A stretch of 64,000 bases of DNA from an uncultured Clostridia bacterium. GTDB lineage: Bacteria; Bacillota; Clostridia; Christensenellales; Aristaeellaceae. The stretch is taken from the NCBI GenBank assembly GCA_934662505.1, contig CAKUKE010000004.1, forward strand, positions 1 to 64,000, written 5' to 3'. The notes below the pieces were generated by a model, which was not told where the DNA came from, did not search any database, and saw nothing but the letters and a program-made list of their open reading frames with translations. A program made the position numbers and the translations under genes. How positions within the stretch are numbered: the stretch's first letter is position 1; every line of letters begins with the position of its first letter. Of the stretch, positions 41,088 to 50,153 are shown piece by piece.

Positions 41088-42023
41088 TCAGTCCTTCCGG
41101 GCAGCCAGCGCCACCCAGTCGTTTTTATGCCGCACCTCCAGCAGGGTGTACCCCGCCGCCTGCACCGCCTGCGCCACGTCCTCCGCCTGCTCGGCCAGAA
41201 TGCCGCTGCACAGAAACAGCGCGCCGGGGGTAAGGTGCCGGTACAGCGGCGCCAGCAGGATCTTGATGATCGGCGCCAGAATGTTGGCCACCGCAAAGTC
41301 GAAGGTCTCGTCCAGCCCCTCGATCAGGTCGCCCTGCCGCACGTCGATCCTGTCCGCCAGACCGTTGAGCGCCGCGTTTTCCCGCGCCACCCGCACCGCG
41401 TCCGGGTCGATATCCACGGCGGTGATCTTTTCCGCGCCCAGCCGCGCCGCCGCAATGGCCAGAATGCCGCTGCCCGTGCCCACGTCCACCAGCCGGCCGC
41501 CCCGGTAGTATTCCTCCATCATTTCCACGCACAGGGCGGTGGTTTCATGGGTGCCGGTGCCGAAGGCCATGCCCGGATCCATTTCCACGATCAGGTCGCC
41601 GGGCTGCGCGTCCCATTTTTCCCAGGAGGGCTTGACCACCAGATGTCTGCCCGCCCGGAAGGGCTTGTAATACTTTTTCCAGTTTTCGCTCCAGTCGGTT
41701 TCCGCCACCGTCTGCACGGTCACCTGCAGGGTGCCCAGCGGAAAGGCGCACACGCTGCGCATCTGAGGCAGAAAAGCGTTCAGCTTTTCCAGAATGCCGG
41801 GGGTGTCCGCCTCGGGATACCACGCCTTCACCTGCACGTCCTCGGGCATGCGGTCGATGACGGACTGATCCATCAGCTCCCAGTTGTGCACAGGGTGGGC
41901 AGGGTCGGGCAGATCCGCCCGATCCAGGATCTGGGTGCCGGCCGCGCCGAGGCGCAGCATTTCGTCGGACACCGCGTCGGCGCCCTGGGTGGTGGTGGAT
42001 ACGGTGACTTCTACATAATCCAT
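41088..42023 (-). CDS. prmA: Ribosomal protein L11 methyltransferase
   Basis: A 311-aa class I methyltransferase. An N-terminal L11-recognition domain ('MDYVEVTVSTTTQGADAVSD') is followed by the SAM-binding core with 'MAFGTGTHETTALC' (~170-183), the PrmA signature, then 'LVDVGTGSGILAIAAARLGA', 'AVDIDPDAVRVARENAALNG' and 'VANILAPIIKILL'. It trimethylates ribosomal protein L11. The start is ATG 42023, 9 nt after AAGGAG; a TTG 18 nt further up is also in frame but overlaps the addA end. It follows the addA stop by 1 nt. Confidence 0.95.
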   Translation of the reverse strand: MDYVEVTVSTTTQGADAVSDEMLRLGAAGTQILDRADLPDPAHPVHNWELMDQSVIDRMPEDVQVKAWYPEADTPGILEKLNAFLPQMRSVCAFPLGTLQVTVQTVAETDWSENWKKYYKPFRAGRHLVVKPSWEKWDAQPGDLIVEMDPGMAFGTGTHETTALCVEMMEEYYRGGRLVDVGTGSGILAIAAARLGAEKITAVDIDPDAVRVARENAALNGLADRIDVRQGDLIEGLDETFDFAVANILAPIIKILLAPLYRHLTPGALFLCSGILAEQAEDVAQAVQAAGYTLLEVRHKNDWVALAARKD

Positions 42024-42024
42024 G

Positions 42025-45000
42025 TTACATGTCTCCTTCAATCGGTAGGATACGCCCCAGCGCCAGCGCGTAGAGCACCTTCTGCGCCACGGGCTTTCCG
42101 GTGATGCGGCGCAGCGCCATGGCGTACAGCCGCAGTTGATCGCCGTAGCGGGCCGCCAGTTCTTCCCCGGTCATGCGGTCGGTCTTATAATCGCACAGCA
42201 CCCATTTTCCGTCCTCCTCAAAGCACAGATCCAGCGTGCCCTGCAGGTATTCCCCCTCCCGGGTGTGCAGGTGCAGGTTAAAGCTCCATTCCCGCTCCAC
42301 CCGGGGGCTGCGCAGCATGCGCCGACCGAGGTCGGAGCGGAAAAAGCCCTTCACTGCGCTCACCGCGTCGGGACGGGCGAGCACCCGCTGCTGGGCAGGG
42401 GTGAAATAGCCCCCCGCCGCCAGCTGACGCAGGGCTTCTTCCTCCTGCCCCCGGCGGCACTTTTCCAGATCGATCAGCCCCAGCGCGCGGTGGATGACCG
42501 TCCCCCGCTCCGCACCGGTGAGCGTCCCTTCCTCCTGCATAAAGCGGGGACGGTCGGGCGGGAAGGGCTGCAGGGGCGCGCGCTTCTGCTCGGGCGTTTC
42601 CTCCTCGTCCCCCGCCTGCCGGAGCCGTGCGTGCAGCAGAGCGGTGACGGACGTTTTCAGGGGCGGCAGCTTTTCCGTGTGCCGGGACAGCGTGCGCACC
42701 GTTTCCTCGTCCGGCGCAAGGGCGCTTTCCACCAGCGGCACGCCAACGGGCGCCGCGCCCGTGCCGGGCATGCGCACCTGCGGGAAACCCACCCGCCACC
42801 GTCCGCCCTCCGGGTCGTCAAAATCCCCCTCCTGTGCAAAGGCGGCCTCGCCCAGCGCGGCGCACACCCAGTCCAGCATACAATTCGCGCTGCCCGCCGT
42901 CCATGCGCTGCCGGGGGCGGGGTGAACGATTCGGTCAAAGTCCGCCGGGCTGGCGGTGAGAAACAATTTGTCCCGGGCGCGGGTCATGCCCACGTAAAGC
43001 AGCCGCGCTTCCTCCGCCCGGCGCTGACGCGCCGCCCGCTCCTTCAGCACGGTGAGCGCCAGCGTGGGACGGGTGATGCGCTTTTCCCCGTCCACATAGG
43101 GCAGGGCGCAGCCCAGACGGTCGTCCATGGCAAGGGGATCCTTCCCCTCCGGCGCACGGAAGGGACGAGCCAGTTCCATAAGAAACACCACCGGGAATTC
43201 CAGCCCCTTGGACTTGTGCAGGGTCATCAGGCGCACCACGTCCTCCGTTTCGCCCAGCGTGCGCGCCGCCGTTTTTTCACCCGACCTGCGCGCGTCCTCC
43301 AGCCCCTTGAGAAAATCGCCGGGGCTCATCTGGGACGCAGCCTGCGCCCGCTCGGCAAACAGGCGCAGACTGGCCTGCCGCTCCTCGCCGTCCTCAAAGG
43401 CCGCCGCCCGGAGATACAGGCCGCTTTCCGTCATCAGCCGCCACACAAAGGTGTCCAGCGGCAGACTGCGGCTGAGAAAGCGCCACTCGTCCAGCCGCGC
43501 CGCCGCGGCGCGGCACTTTTCGCCCAGCGCGTCCTCCCCCGCCGCCGCCTGCTCAAAGGCGCTGTAAAAGGGCGCGCCGGGGGTCTGCAGGGTCAGCCGG
43601 ATGCGCGCCAGCTCTTCCTCGGAAAAGTCGAAGCAGGGGCACCGCAGCGCGCCCAGCAGGGGCGTATCCTGACAGGGGTTGACGATCACCTGCAAAAGCA
43701 GGGTCATATCCCGCACCTCCGGCAGGTCAAAATACGTGCCGTCCGCGTCGGAATACACGGGAATGCCGCTGTTTTCCAGCACCCGCGCCACCTGCGCCGC
43801 CCGTCCGGAGGCATTGCGCAGCAGCACCACCATGTCCCGGCAGCGGATGCGCCGGCGGCTCACCCCGTCCCGGTCGGGCACGGTGCCGCTGCGCAAAAGC
43901 TCCTTCATGCGCGCGGCGATCCACGCCGCCTCCCGCAGGTAGCCCCGGGGGCTTTCCCCCTCGCCGGCCGGTTCATCCCCCGCCGGCGGCGGAAGCACGG
44001 CCACCTCTACCCGGTCGCCCATGTCCTGCACCCCGCCGGGACGCAGCCGGGCGTCCTCGTCGTAGTCGATTTCCGTAGCGTCCCGGCGCATGGCGTGGCG
44101 GAACACCCCGTTGACGCACTGCAGAATGTTTTCCGCCGAGCGGAAATTGGCGCTGAGCATGATCTTCCGCGCCGGCGCGTCCGGCTGGACGGAAAACCGC
44201 TCGTATTTTTCCATAAACAGGGTCGGGTCGGCCAGACGGAAACGGTAAATGGACTGCTTGACGTCGCCCACCAGAAACAGCGTGTTCCGCCCGGGCACGT
44301 GCAGCGCCTCCACAATAGCCTGCTGAATGCCGCTCACATCCTGATACTCGTCCACAAAAATGGCGTCGAACCGCGCCGCCGCGTCCTGCCGCACCCGTTC
44401 ATCCTCCAGCACGGTCAGCGCCAGCTGCTCCAGATCGGTAAAGTCCAGCAGATTGCGCCGTCTTTTCAGCCCGGCGTAGGCCTTCTCCGTTTTTTCGCAC
44501 AGACCGATCAGCGCCCGCAGCGCAGGCAGGGTGTGATCCAGATCCCTGCGGGCGGCGTCCATATCCGCCGGCGCGTCCGCCCGCATATCGGTGATGATCT
44601 TCTTCCAGCCCTCCCGCAGCGCCTTGTAGCGCCGGGTCATCTCCTCCGTTTCGCCCTCTCCCCGGCGGGAGGTGGGCAGGCGGGGAAACTCCGTTTTTCC
44701 CCCGGTCAGACGGCCCGCTTCGCAGGCCTCCTCCATCGCCCGGGTCAGTTCACGATCCAATGACAGGGTGTTTTCATACCGCAGCGGCGCGCCGGGCAGA
44801 CGCAGCAGCGCCTCCATCCGCTCCACCTGCTCCCGCGCCCCTGCAAGGGACAGCCTGCACTGTGCCTGCCACGCCTGCAAAAAGGGCTCCAGCCCCTTGT
44901 CCAGCTGGGCGCGCGCCTGCTCAAAGGGGTGGGGGCGCGCCATGAGGAACGTGCGGAGCCTGCCCAGCATGGCCACGATCTCCTCGTCCTCAAACTGACT

Positions 45001-45447
45001 GAACAGCGCCTTTTCATCCTCGTCGGGCGCGGCGTAGGCGCGCTCCAGCGTATCCCCCAGCGCCTTTTCCCGCAGGGGCAGCAGCTCGTTTTCATTGCCC
45101 AGACGGAAGGTGGGGTCCACCTCCGCGGCGGAAAACTGCTCCCGCAGAAGCCGCTGACAGAAGGCGTGCAGGGTGCAGATCATGGCGCGGGGCACCCGGG
45201 CGGCCTGACGGCGCAGATGGGCGTCCGTTTCCTGACTGAGCCGTTTTTCAATGCGCTCCCGCATTTCGCCGGCGGCGGCGCGGGTAAAGGTGACGATCAG
45301 CATCCGGTCGATGCGTCCGCCCGCCTGCAAAAGCCGGTACACCCGCTCCACCAGCACCGCCGTTTTGCCCGACCCTGCCGCCGCGCTGACCAGCAGCGTG
45401 TCGTTCCGGGCGTCAATCGCGTCCTGCTGCGCCTGCGTCCAGGCCAT
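42025..45447 (-). CDS. addA: ATP-dependent helicase/nuclease subunit A
   Basis: A 1140-aa UvrD-type helicase-nuclease that resects double-strand breaks and helps load RecA. Walker A 'SAAAGSGKTAVLVERVYR' is near 22-39, 'DFTDLEQLAL' and 'DAIFVDEYQDVS' (helicase motif II) near 365-390, 'VRLMTLHKSKGLEFPVVFLM' (motif V) near 745, 'RLLYVGMTRARDKLFL' (motif VI) near 830. The C-terminal nuclease has 'GTLDLCFEEDGKWVLCDYKTD'. The start is ATG 45447 after GGGGGAGGG. AddB, normally encoded just upstream, is not adjacent here: the region upstream is a divergent radical-SAM gene. Confidence 0.96.
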   Translation of the reverse strand: MAWTQAQQDAIDARNDTLLVSAAAGSGKTAVLVERVYRLLQAGGRIDRMLIVTFTRAAAGEMRERIEKRLSQETDAHLRRQAARVPRAMICTLHAFCQRLLREQFSAAEVDPTFRLGNENELLPLREKALGDTLERAYAAPDEDEKALFSQFEDEEIVAMLGRLRTFLMARPHPFEQARAQLDKGLEPFLQAWQAQCRLSLAGAREQVERMEALLRLPGAPLRYENTLSLDRELTRAMEEACEAGRLTGGKTEFPRLPTSRRGEGETEEMTRRYKALREGWKKIITDMRADAPADMDAARRDLDHTLPALRALIGLCEKTEKAYAGLKRRRNLLDFTDLEQLALTVLEDERVRQDAAARFDAIFVDEYQDVSGIQQAIVEALHVPGRNTLFLVGDVKQSIYRFRLADPTLFMEKYERFSVQPDAPARKIMLSANFRSAENILQCVNGVFRHAMRRDATEIDYDEDARLRPGGVQDMGDRVEVAVLPPPAGDEPAGEGESPRGYLREAAWIAARMKELLRSGTVPDRDGVSRRRIRCRDMVVLLRNASGRAAQVARVLENSGIPVYSDADGTYFDLPEVRDMTLLLQVIVNPCQDTPLLGALRCPCFDFSEEELARIRLTLQTPGAPFYSAFEQAAAGEDALGEKCRAAAARLDEWRFLSRSLPLDTFVWRLMTESGLYLRAAAFEDGEERQASLRLFAERAQAASQMSPGDFLKGLEDARRSGEKTAARTLGETEDVVRLMTLHKSKGLEFPVVFLMELARPFRAPEGKDPLAMDDRLGCALPYVDGEKRITRPTLALTVLKERAARQRRAEEARLLYVGMTRARDKLFLTASPADFDRIVHPAPGSAWTAGSANCMLDWVCAALGEAAFAQEGDFDDPEGGRWRVGFPQVRMPGTGAAPVGVPLVESALAPDEETVRTLSRHTEKLPPLKTSVTALLHARLRQAGDEEETPEQKRAPLQPFPPDRPRFMQEEGTLTGAERGTVIHRALGLIDLEKCRRGQEEEALRQLAAGGYFTPAQQRVLARPDAVSAVKGFFRSDLGRRMLRSPRVEREWSFNLHLHTREGEYLQGTLDLCFEEDGKWVLCDYKTDRMTGEELAARYGDQLRLYAMALRRITGKPVAQKVLYALALGRILPIEGDM

Positions 45448-45483
45448 GGCAATCCCTCCCCCGCGTGTGATGACAGTGTTTTC

Positions 45484-45552
45484 ATTATAGCATAAAATAC
45501 CGTTTAAATACAGGTGGAGACGCTTGCTTTCACAAAAACATTCATGTAAAAT
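45484..45552. promoter_or_regulatory. Divergent promoter region of addA and the radical SAM gene
   Basis: Minus strand: TATAAT at 45489-45484 lies 36 nt before addA, with a weak -35 (TGTATT, 17-nt spacer). Plus strand: TTGCTT (45524-45529), 17 nt, TAAAAT (45547-45552), which would give the radical SAM gene a leader of about 165 nt. Both are imperfect. Confidence 0.5.
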
Positions 45553-45726
45553 GGAGGGACGCGGGCGGCACGCCCGGGGAGTGAAGGCACACCGTGCCGC
45601 CCTGCCCGCCTTGCCGCCGGACGCGGGCCGGACAGCGGCGGCAAAGCGCCCCTTGCTTCCCCAGCCCGCCTTTTTGCAGACCGCCCTGCCGGCTGTCTGC
45701 AGCACACGTCAGCACGGGAGGAACCT

Positions 45727-46674
45727 ATGGAGGACGCTTATTCCGCCTGCACCCTGTGCCCCCGCATGTGCCGGGTCGACCGCCGCGCCGGGCGGGGGTT
45801 CTGCGGCATGGGCGCGGTCTGCCTTGTAGCACGCGCCGCCCTGCACCTGTGGGAGGAGCCCTGCATCTCCGGCACCCGGGGCAGCGGCGCGGTATTCTTT
45901 TCGGGATGCAACCTGCGCTGCGCCTTCTGCCAGAACAGACCCGTCAGTCACGAGGGGTACGGTCTGGCGGTCACCCCGGAGCGGCTTGCGGACATTTTCC
46001 GGGAGCTTGTGGACGCGGGAGCGCACAACATCGACCTGATCACCGCCACCCCTTTCATTCCCACCGTACTCCGGGCGCTGGATCTTTACACCCCGCCCGT
46101 GCCGGTGGTGTGGAACAGCGGGGGCTACGAGCGGGCGGACGTCCTCCGCCTGCTATCCGGCCGGGTGCAGGTGTACCTGCCCGACCTGAAGCACGTTTCC
46201 TCCCGCCTGTCGGGGCTGTGCGCAGGCGCGCCGGACTACTTTGCCAGCGCCGCGCCCGCCCTGCTGGAAATGCGCCGTCAGACGGGTGAAAACGTGTACG
46301 ATGAAAACGGGCTGCTGCTGCGGGGCATGGTGGTGCGCCACCTGCTTTTGCCCGGCTGCACCGCCGACGCCATGCGGGTCATGGACTTTGTGGCGGAAAA
46401 CCTGCCGGGCGTACCCGTCAGCGTCATGCGCCAGTACACTCCCCAGCCCTTCTGCACCGTTCCCGGGTTGAACCGACGGGTCACCGATGCGGAATACGAC
46501 CGGGTCACCGCTCACGCCCTGGCGCTGGGTCTGACCGGCTATTTTCAGGAAAAATCCTCGGCGGACAGGGAATACACCCCGCCCTTTGACGGTACGGGGG
46601 TTCTGTCCCCTGCCCCGATCCCCGACCGGCGCGACGCGCCCGAACCAGCAGAAAACGGAGGCACCCATGTCTGA
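45727..46674 (+). CDS. Radical SAM protein, PflA-like (COG1313)
   Basis: A 315-aa radical SAM enzyme. The CxxxCxxC cluster is Cys61, Cys65 and Cys68 in 'FFSGCNLRCAFCQN'. The N-terminus carries 'CTLCPRMCRVDR' and 'GFCGMG' (Cys8, 11, 15, 26), which may bind a second Fe-S cluster. This layout is that of the uncharacterised PflX/COG1313 group related to pyruvate-formate-lyase activating enzymes; the substrate is unknown. 'VWNSGGYERADVLRLL' and 'VQVYLPDLKH' are typical in order. GGGAGG precedes the ATG. Its end overlaps the ABC exporter gene by 8 nt, but a functional link is not known. Confidence 0.87.
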   Translation: MEDAYSACTLCPRMCRVDRRAGRGFCGMGAVCLVARAALHLWEEPCISGTRGSGAVFFSGCNLRCAFCQNRPVSHEGYGLAVTPERLADIFRELVDAGAHNIDLITATPFIPTVLRALDLYTPPVPVVWNSGGYERADVLRLLSGRVQVYLPDLKHVSSRLSGLCAGAPDYFASAAPALLEMRRQTGENVYDENGLLLRGMVVRHLLLPGCTADAMRVMDFVAENLPGVPVSVMRQYTPQPFCTVPGLNRRVTDAEYDRVTAHALALGLTGYFQEKSSADREYTPPFDGTGVLSPAPIPDRRDAPEPAENGGTHV

Positions 46675-48448
46675 AAACAACAAAGGCCACATGAAGACCA
46701 GCGAACTGTTCCGGCGCTTTCTTCCCTACTACGCCAAGTACAAAAAGCGGGTGGCGTTCGACCTGTTCTGCGCCATCCTGACCACCCTGTGCGCGCTGGT
46801 CTTTCCCATGATCGTCCGGGTCATCACCAATCAGGCCGCGGCGGACTACACCCAGATCACCGTCCGGTGGGTGGTGGGGCTGGGGCTTTTGTACATGCTC
46901 CTGCGCATCATCGACGCGGCGGCCAACTATTTCATGCAGTATCAGGGGCATGTGATGGGCGCCAGTCTGGAGGCGGACATGCGCGCCGACCTGTTCAGCC
47001 ACCTGCAGCAGCTTTCCTTTTCCTACTACAACTCCACCAAGGTGGGGCAGATCATGGCCCGCATCACCAGCGACCTGTTTGACATCACGGAGTTTTCCCA
47101 CCACTTTCCCGAGGAAATGCTCATCGCCGCGGTGCAGATCATCGCGTCCTTCATCATCCTGTGCGGCATCAACGTGCCGCTGACGCTGATGATCTTCGTG
47201 CTCATCCCCTTCATGATCGTCTCCACCCGGTACTTTTCCGGCAAAATGCGGCAGGCCTTCAAGGACTGCCGCCATCAGGTGGGCGAGATCAACGCTCAGG
47301 TGGAGGACTCCCTGCTGGGCGTGCGGGTGGTCAAATCCTTCGCCAACGAGGATATTGAGGAAGAAAAGTTCGCCGAGGGCAACCGCCGCTTTTTCGGCTT
47401 CAAGCGCCGTCAGTACCGTTATATGGCGGGCTTCAACACGGTAACCCGTCTGTTTGACGGGCTGATGTACATGGTGGTGGTGGTCGGTGGCGCGCTGTTT
47501 CTGGCGGCGGGACGCATTCTGCCCGGCGACTACGCGGCGTACCTGCTGTACGTGTCCACCCTGCTCACCTCCATCCGCCGCATTGTAGACTACACCGAGC
47601 AGTTCCAGCGGGGCATGACGGGCATCGAACGCTTCTGCGAGATCATGGACGCACCGGTGGAGATCAAGGACGCGCCTGACGCCCGCCCCCTGCCCGCGCA
47701 GGTGCGGGGCGAGGTGGTGTTCGACCACGTGGGCTTCCACTACGCCGACGACGCGGCGCATGAGGTGCTCTCTCACCTGAGCCAGACCGTGCACCCCGGT
47801 CAGAACGTGGCCATCGTGGGTCCCTCGGGCAGCGGCAAAACCACCCTGTGCAACCTGATTCCCCGGTTCTACGACGTGACGGAGGGGCGCATTCTCATCG
47901 ACGGGCAGGATATCCGCGATACGCAGCTCCACGCCCTGCGCAACGCCATCGGCATGGTGCAGCAGGAAGTGTACCTGTTCTCCGGCTCCGTGTTTGACAA
48001 CATTGCCTACGGCAAGCCCGGCGCCACGCTGGACGAGGTGATCGTGGCCGCCAGACAGGCTGGCGCTCACGAATTCATTTCCCACCTGCCCGACGGGTAC
48101 GACACCTATGTGGGCGAGCGGGGGGTCAAGCTGTCCGGCGGTCAGAAGCAGCGGCTGTCCATCGCCCGGGTCTTTCTGAAAAACCCGCCCATCCTCATTC
48201 TGGATGAGGCCACCAGCGCGCTGGACAACGAAAGCGAACTGCTGGTGCAGCGCTCGCTGGAATCTCTGGCCAAAGGGCGCACCACCTTCACCATTGCCCA
48301 CCGGCTGACCACCATCCGCAACGCGGACGTCATCTGGGTGCTGACGGAAAAGGGCATCGAGGAAATGGGCACCCATGAGGAGCTGATGGCGCGCAAGGGC
48401 GTCTATTACAGCCTGTACAAGCTGTACACGGAAAAACAGTCCGCCTGA
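46667..48448 (+). CDS. ABC exporter, fused membrane and ATPase domains
   Basis: A 593-aa MsbA/LmrA-type half-transporter. Six transmembrane helices in residues ~25-310 ('RVAFDLFCAILTTLCALVFPM' first), with 'YYNSTKVGQIMARITSDLFDI' as the intracellular loop near 120-140. The ATPase domain (~350-585) has Walker A 'GPSGSGKTTL', Q-loop 'VQQEVYLFSGSV', signature 'LSGGQKQR', Walker B 'ILILDEATSALD' and H-loop 'IAHRLTTI'. It probably works as a homodimer exporting lipid, drug or peptide; nothing here decides which. The gene overlaps the radical SAM gene by 8 nt and starts at ATG 46667 after CGGAGG. Confidence 0.95.
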   Translation: MSENNKGHMKTSELFRRFLPYYAKYKKRVAFDLFCAILTTLCALVFPMIVRVITNQAAADYTQITVRWVVGLGLLYMLLRIIDAAANYFMQYQGHVMGASLEADMRADLFSHLQQLSFSYYNSTKVGQIMARITSDLFDITEFSHHFPEEMLIAAVQIIASFIILCGINVPLTLMIFVLIPFMIVSTRYFSGKMRQAFKDCRHQVGEINAQVEDSLLGVRVVKSFANEDIEEEKFAEGNRRFFGFKRRQYRYMAGFNTVTRLFDGLMYMVVVVGGALFLAAGRILPGDYAAYLLYVSTLLTSIRRIVDYTEQFQRGMTGIERFCEIMDAPVEIKDAPDARPLPAQVRGEVVFDHVGFHYADDAAHEVLSHLSQTVHPGQNVAIVGPSGSGKTTLCNLIPRFYDVTEGRILIDGQDIRDTQLHALRNAIGMVQQEVYLFSGSVFDNIAYGKPGATLDEVIVAARQAGAHEFISHLPDGYDTYVGERGVKLSGGQKQRLSIARVFLKNPPILILDEATSALDNESELLVQRSLESLAKGRTTFTIAHRLTTIRNADVIWVLTEKGIEEMGTHEELMARKGVYYSLYKLYTEKQSA

Positions 48449-48510
48449 CGCCCCGGCGCGGCGTCCCACGGTCTCCTTTACGTGTGCCTGCCGTCCTCCC
48501 TCCTTCAGAC

Positions 48511-48538
48511 CCGTCCCCTCAAGGGGACGGTCTTTTGT
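48511..48538 (+). terminator. Terminator of the radical SAM-ABC exporter operon
   Basis: CCGTCCCC (48511-48518) pairs with GGGGACGG (48523-48530) around TCAA, followed by TCTTTTGTTTG. Confidence 0.9.
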
Positions 48539-48674
48539 TTGTCCCGCGTCCGCTTTGCTTCCGCTGTCCCCCGCATACCCGTCCCTTCTTCTCCGGCAGC
48601 CGCCGTCCATCCTCCGGCGGCGCTGCCCCATACCGTCTCCTTCTTTTTTCCGCGCCGCGCCGTCTTTTTTTCTG

Positions 48675-48703
48675 TTGAAATCGCGCGTCCGCCGTGGTAC
48701 AAT
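48675..48703 (+). promoter_or_regulatory. Promoter of the COG2509-like flavoprotein gene
   Basis: TTGAAA (48675-48680) and TACAAT (48698-48703) are 17 nt apart; the start codon is 83 nt downstream. Confidence 0.8.
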
Positions 48704-48785
48704 GGAAAGGATGCTTTTTGGGCATCCCAACCCCGCCCGGCGCGGGGTATGCATTCATTTTCCACAAACAGCTGGAGGGAAAAGC

Positions 48786-50153
48786 ATGTACGACGTCATT
48801 ATCATCGGCGCGGGCCCCGGCGGCATTTTTTCCGCCTACGAACTCTCGCACCTGAACCCTGACCTGCGGGTAGCGGTGTTCGAGGCAGGGCACCCCCTGA
48901 GCAGGCGCAAGTGCCCCATCAACGGCACCACCGTCAGGGGCTGCATCGGCTGCTCCCGCTGCTCCATCATGAGCGGTTTCGGCGGCGCGGGCGCGTTTTC
49001 CGACGGCAAATACAACATCACCAACGATTTCGGCGGCACACTGTACGAATACATCGGCAAAAAGCAGGCGCTGGATCTGATGCGCTATGTGGATGAGATC
49101 AACATGGCGCACGGGGGCGCGGGCACCCGGCTGTATTCCACGGCAGGCACCCGGTTCAAGACCCTGTGCATTCAGCACGACCTGCACCTGCTGGACGCCT
49201 CGGTGCGCCATCTGGGCACGGATAAAAACTACGTAGTGCTGGAAAACCTGTACCAGTACCTGAAGGACAAGGTGGACTTCTTCTTCGACACCCCCGTGGA
49301 GGGGCTGGAGAAGACGGCGGACGGCTACACCGTGCGCACGGCGCAGGCGGCCTACACCTGCCGGGACTGCATCATTTCCGTCGGCCGCAGCGGCTCCAAG
49401 TGGATGGAGCAGGTCTGCCGGGAGATGAACATCGACACCCGTTCCAACCGGGTGGACATCGGCGTGCGGGTGGAATTGCCCGCCGCGGTGTTCTCTCACC
49501 TGACGGACGAATTGTACGAAAGCAAGATCGTCTACCGCACCAAAAAATACGGCGATCTGGTGCGCACCTTCTGCATGAACCCCAAGGGCGCGGTGGTGAA
49601 TGAAAACACCAACGGCATCATCACCGTCAACGGGCACAGCTACGAGGATCCCGCCCGGCAGACGGACAACACCAACTTCGCCCTGCTGGTGTCCAAGAAT
49701 TTCTCCGAGCCCTTCAAGGATTCCAACGGCTACGGCGAAAGCATCGCCCGGCTGAGCAACATGCTGGGCGGCGGCGTGATGGTGCAGCGCTTCGGCGACC
49801 TGATCCGCGGCCGGCGCTCCACCCCCAGCCGCATGCTGGACAGCTTCATCACCCCCACCCTGAACGCCACCCCCGGCGACCTGAGTCTGGTGCTGCCCAA
49901 GCGCATTCTGGACGGTATCATTGAAATGATCTACGCGCTGGACAAGGTGGCGCCCGGCACCGCCAACGACGACACCCTGCTCTACGGCGTGGAAGTGAAG
50001 TTCTACAATATGGAAGTGGCGGTAGACGACCATCTGCAGACCCGCTACCCCGGTCTGTACGTCATCGGCGACGGCAGCGGCATCACCCATTCCCTGTCCC
50101 ACGCCTCCGCCAGCGGCGTATTCGTCGCCCGGGACATCGCCGGGCGGGCATGA
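48786..50153 (+). CDS. FAD-dependent dehydrogenase, COG2509-like
   Basis: A 455-aa flavoprotein. The FAD dinucleotide motif GAGPGG is at 8-13 and the C-terminal 'GLYVIGDGSGITHSLSHASASG' closes the FAD site. A Cys-rich segment near 43-60 ('CPINGTTVRGCIGCSRCSI') is followed by 'GFGGAGAFSDGKYNIT' (~64-79), the hallmark of this uncharacterised dehydrogenase group (related to the HI0933/BaiN-like fold). The Cys set may be redox-active or hold a metal; I know no proven role. The ATG at 48786 follows GGAGGG. It is a single-gene transcript, with repeat-rich sequence after it and no obvious terminator. Confidence 0.88.
   Translation: MYDVIIIGAGPGGIFSAYELSHLNPDLRVAVFEAGHPLSRRKCPINGTTVRGCIGCSRCSIMSGFGGAGAFSDGKYNITNDFGGTLYEYIGKKQALDLMRYVDEINMAHGGAGTRLYSTAGTRFKTLCIQHDLHLLDASVRHLGTDKNYVVLENLYQYLKDKVDFFFDTPVEGLEKTADGYTVRTAQAAYTCRDCIISVGRSGSKWMEQVCREMNIDTRSNRVDIGVRVELPAAVFSHLTDELYESKIVYRTKKYGDLVRTFCMNPKGAVVNENTNGIITVNGHSYEDPARQTDNTNFALLVSKNFSEPFKDSNGYGESIARLSNMLGGGVMVQRFGDLIRGRRSTPSRMLDSFITPTLNATPGDLSLVLPKRILDGIIEMIYALDKVAPGTANDDTLLYGVEVKFYNMEVAVDDHLQTRYPGLYVIGDGSGITHSLSHASASGVFVARDIAGRA

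Noticed and set aside
42025..45705. addA start at 45705 giving a 1,226-aa protein
   Set aside because: The added 86 residues are Arg/Cys-rich, lie upstream of a TATAAT box and have no ribosome site; ATG 45447 has GGGGGAGGG and begins the conserved MxWTxxQ motif.
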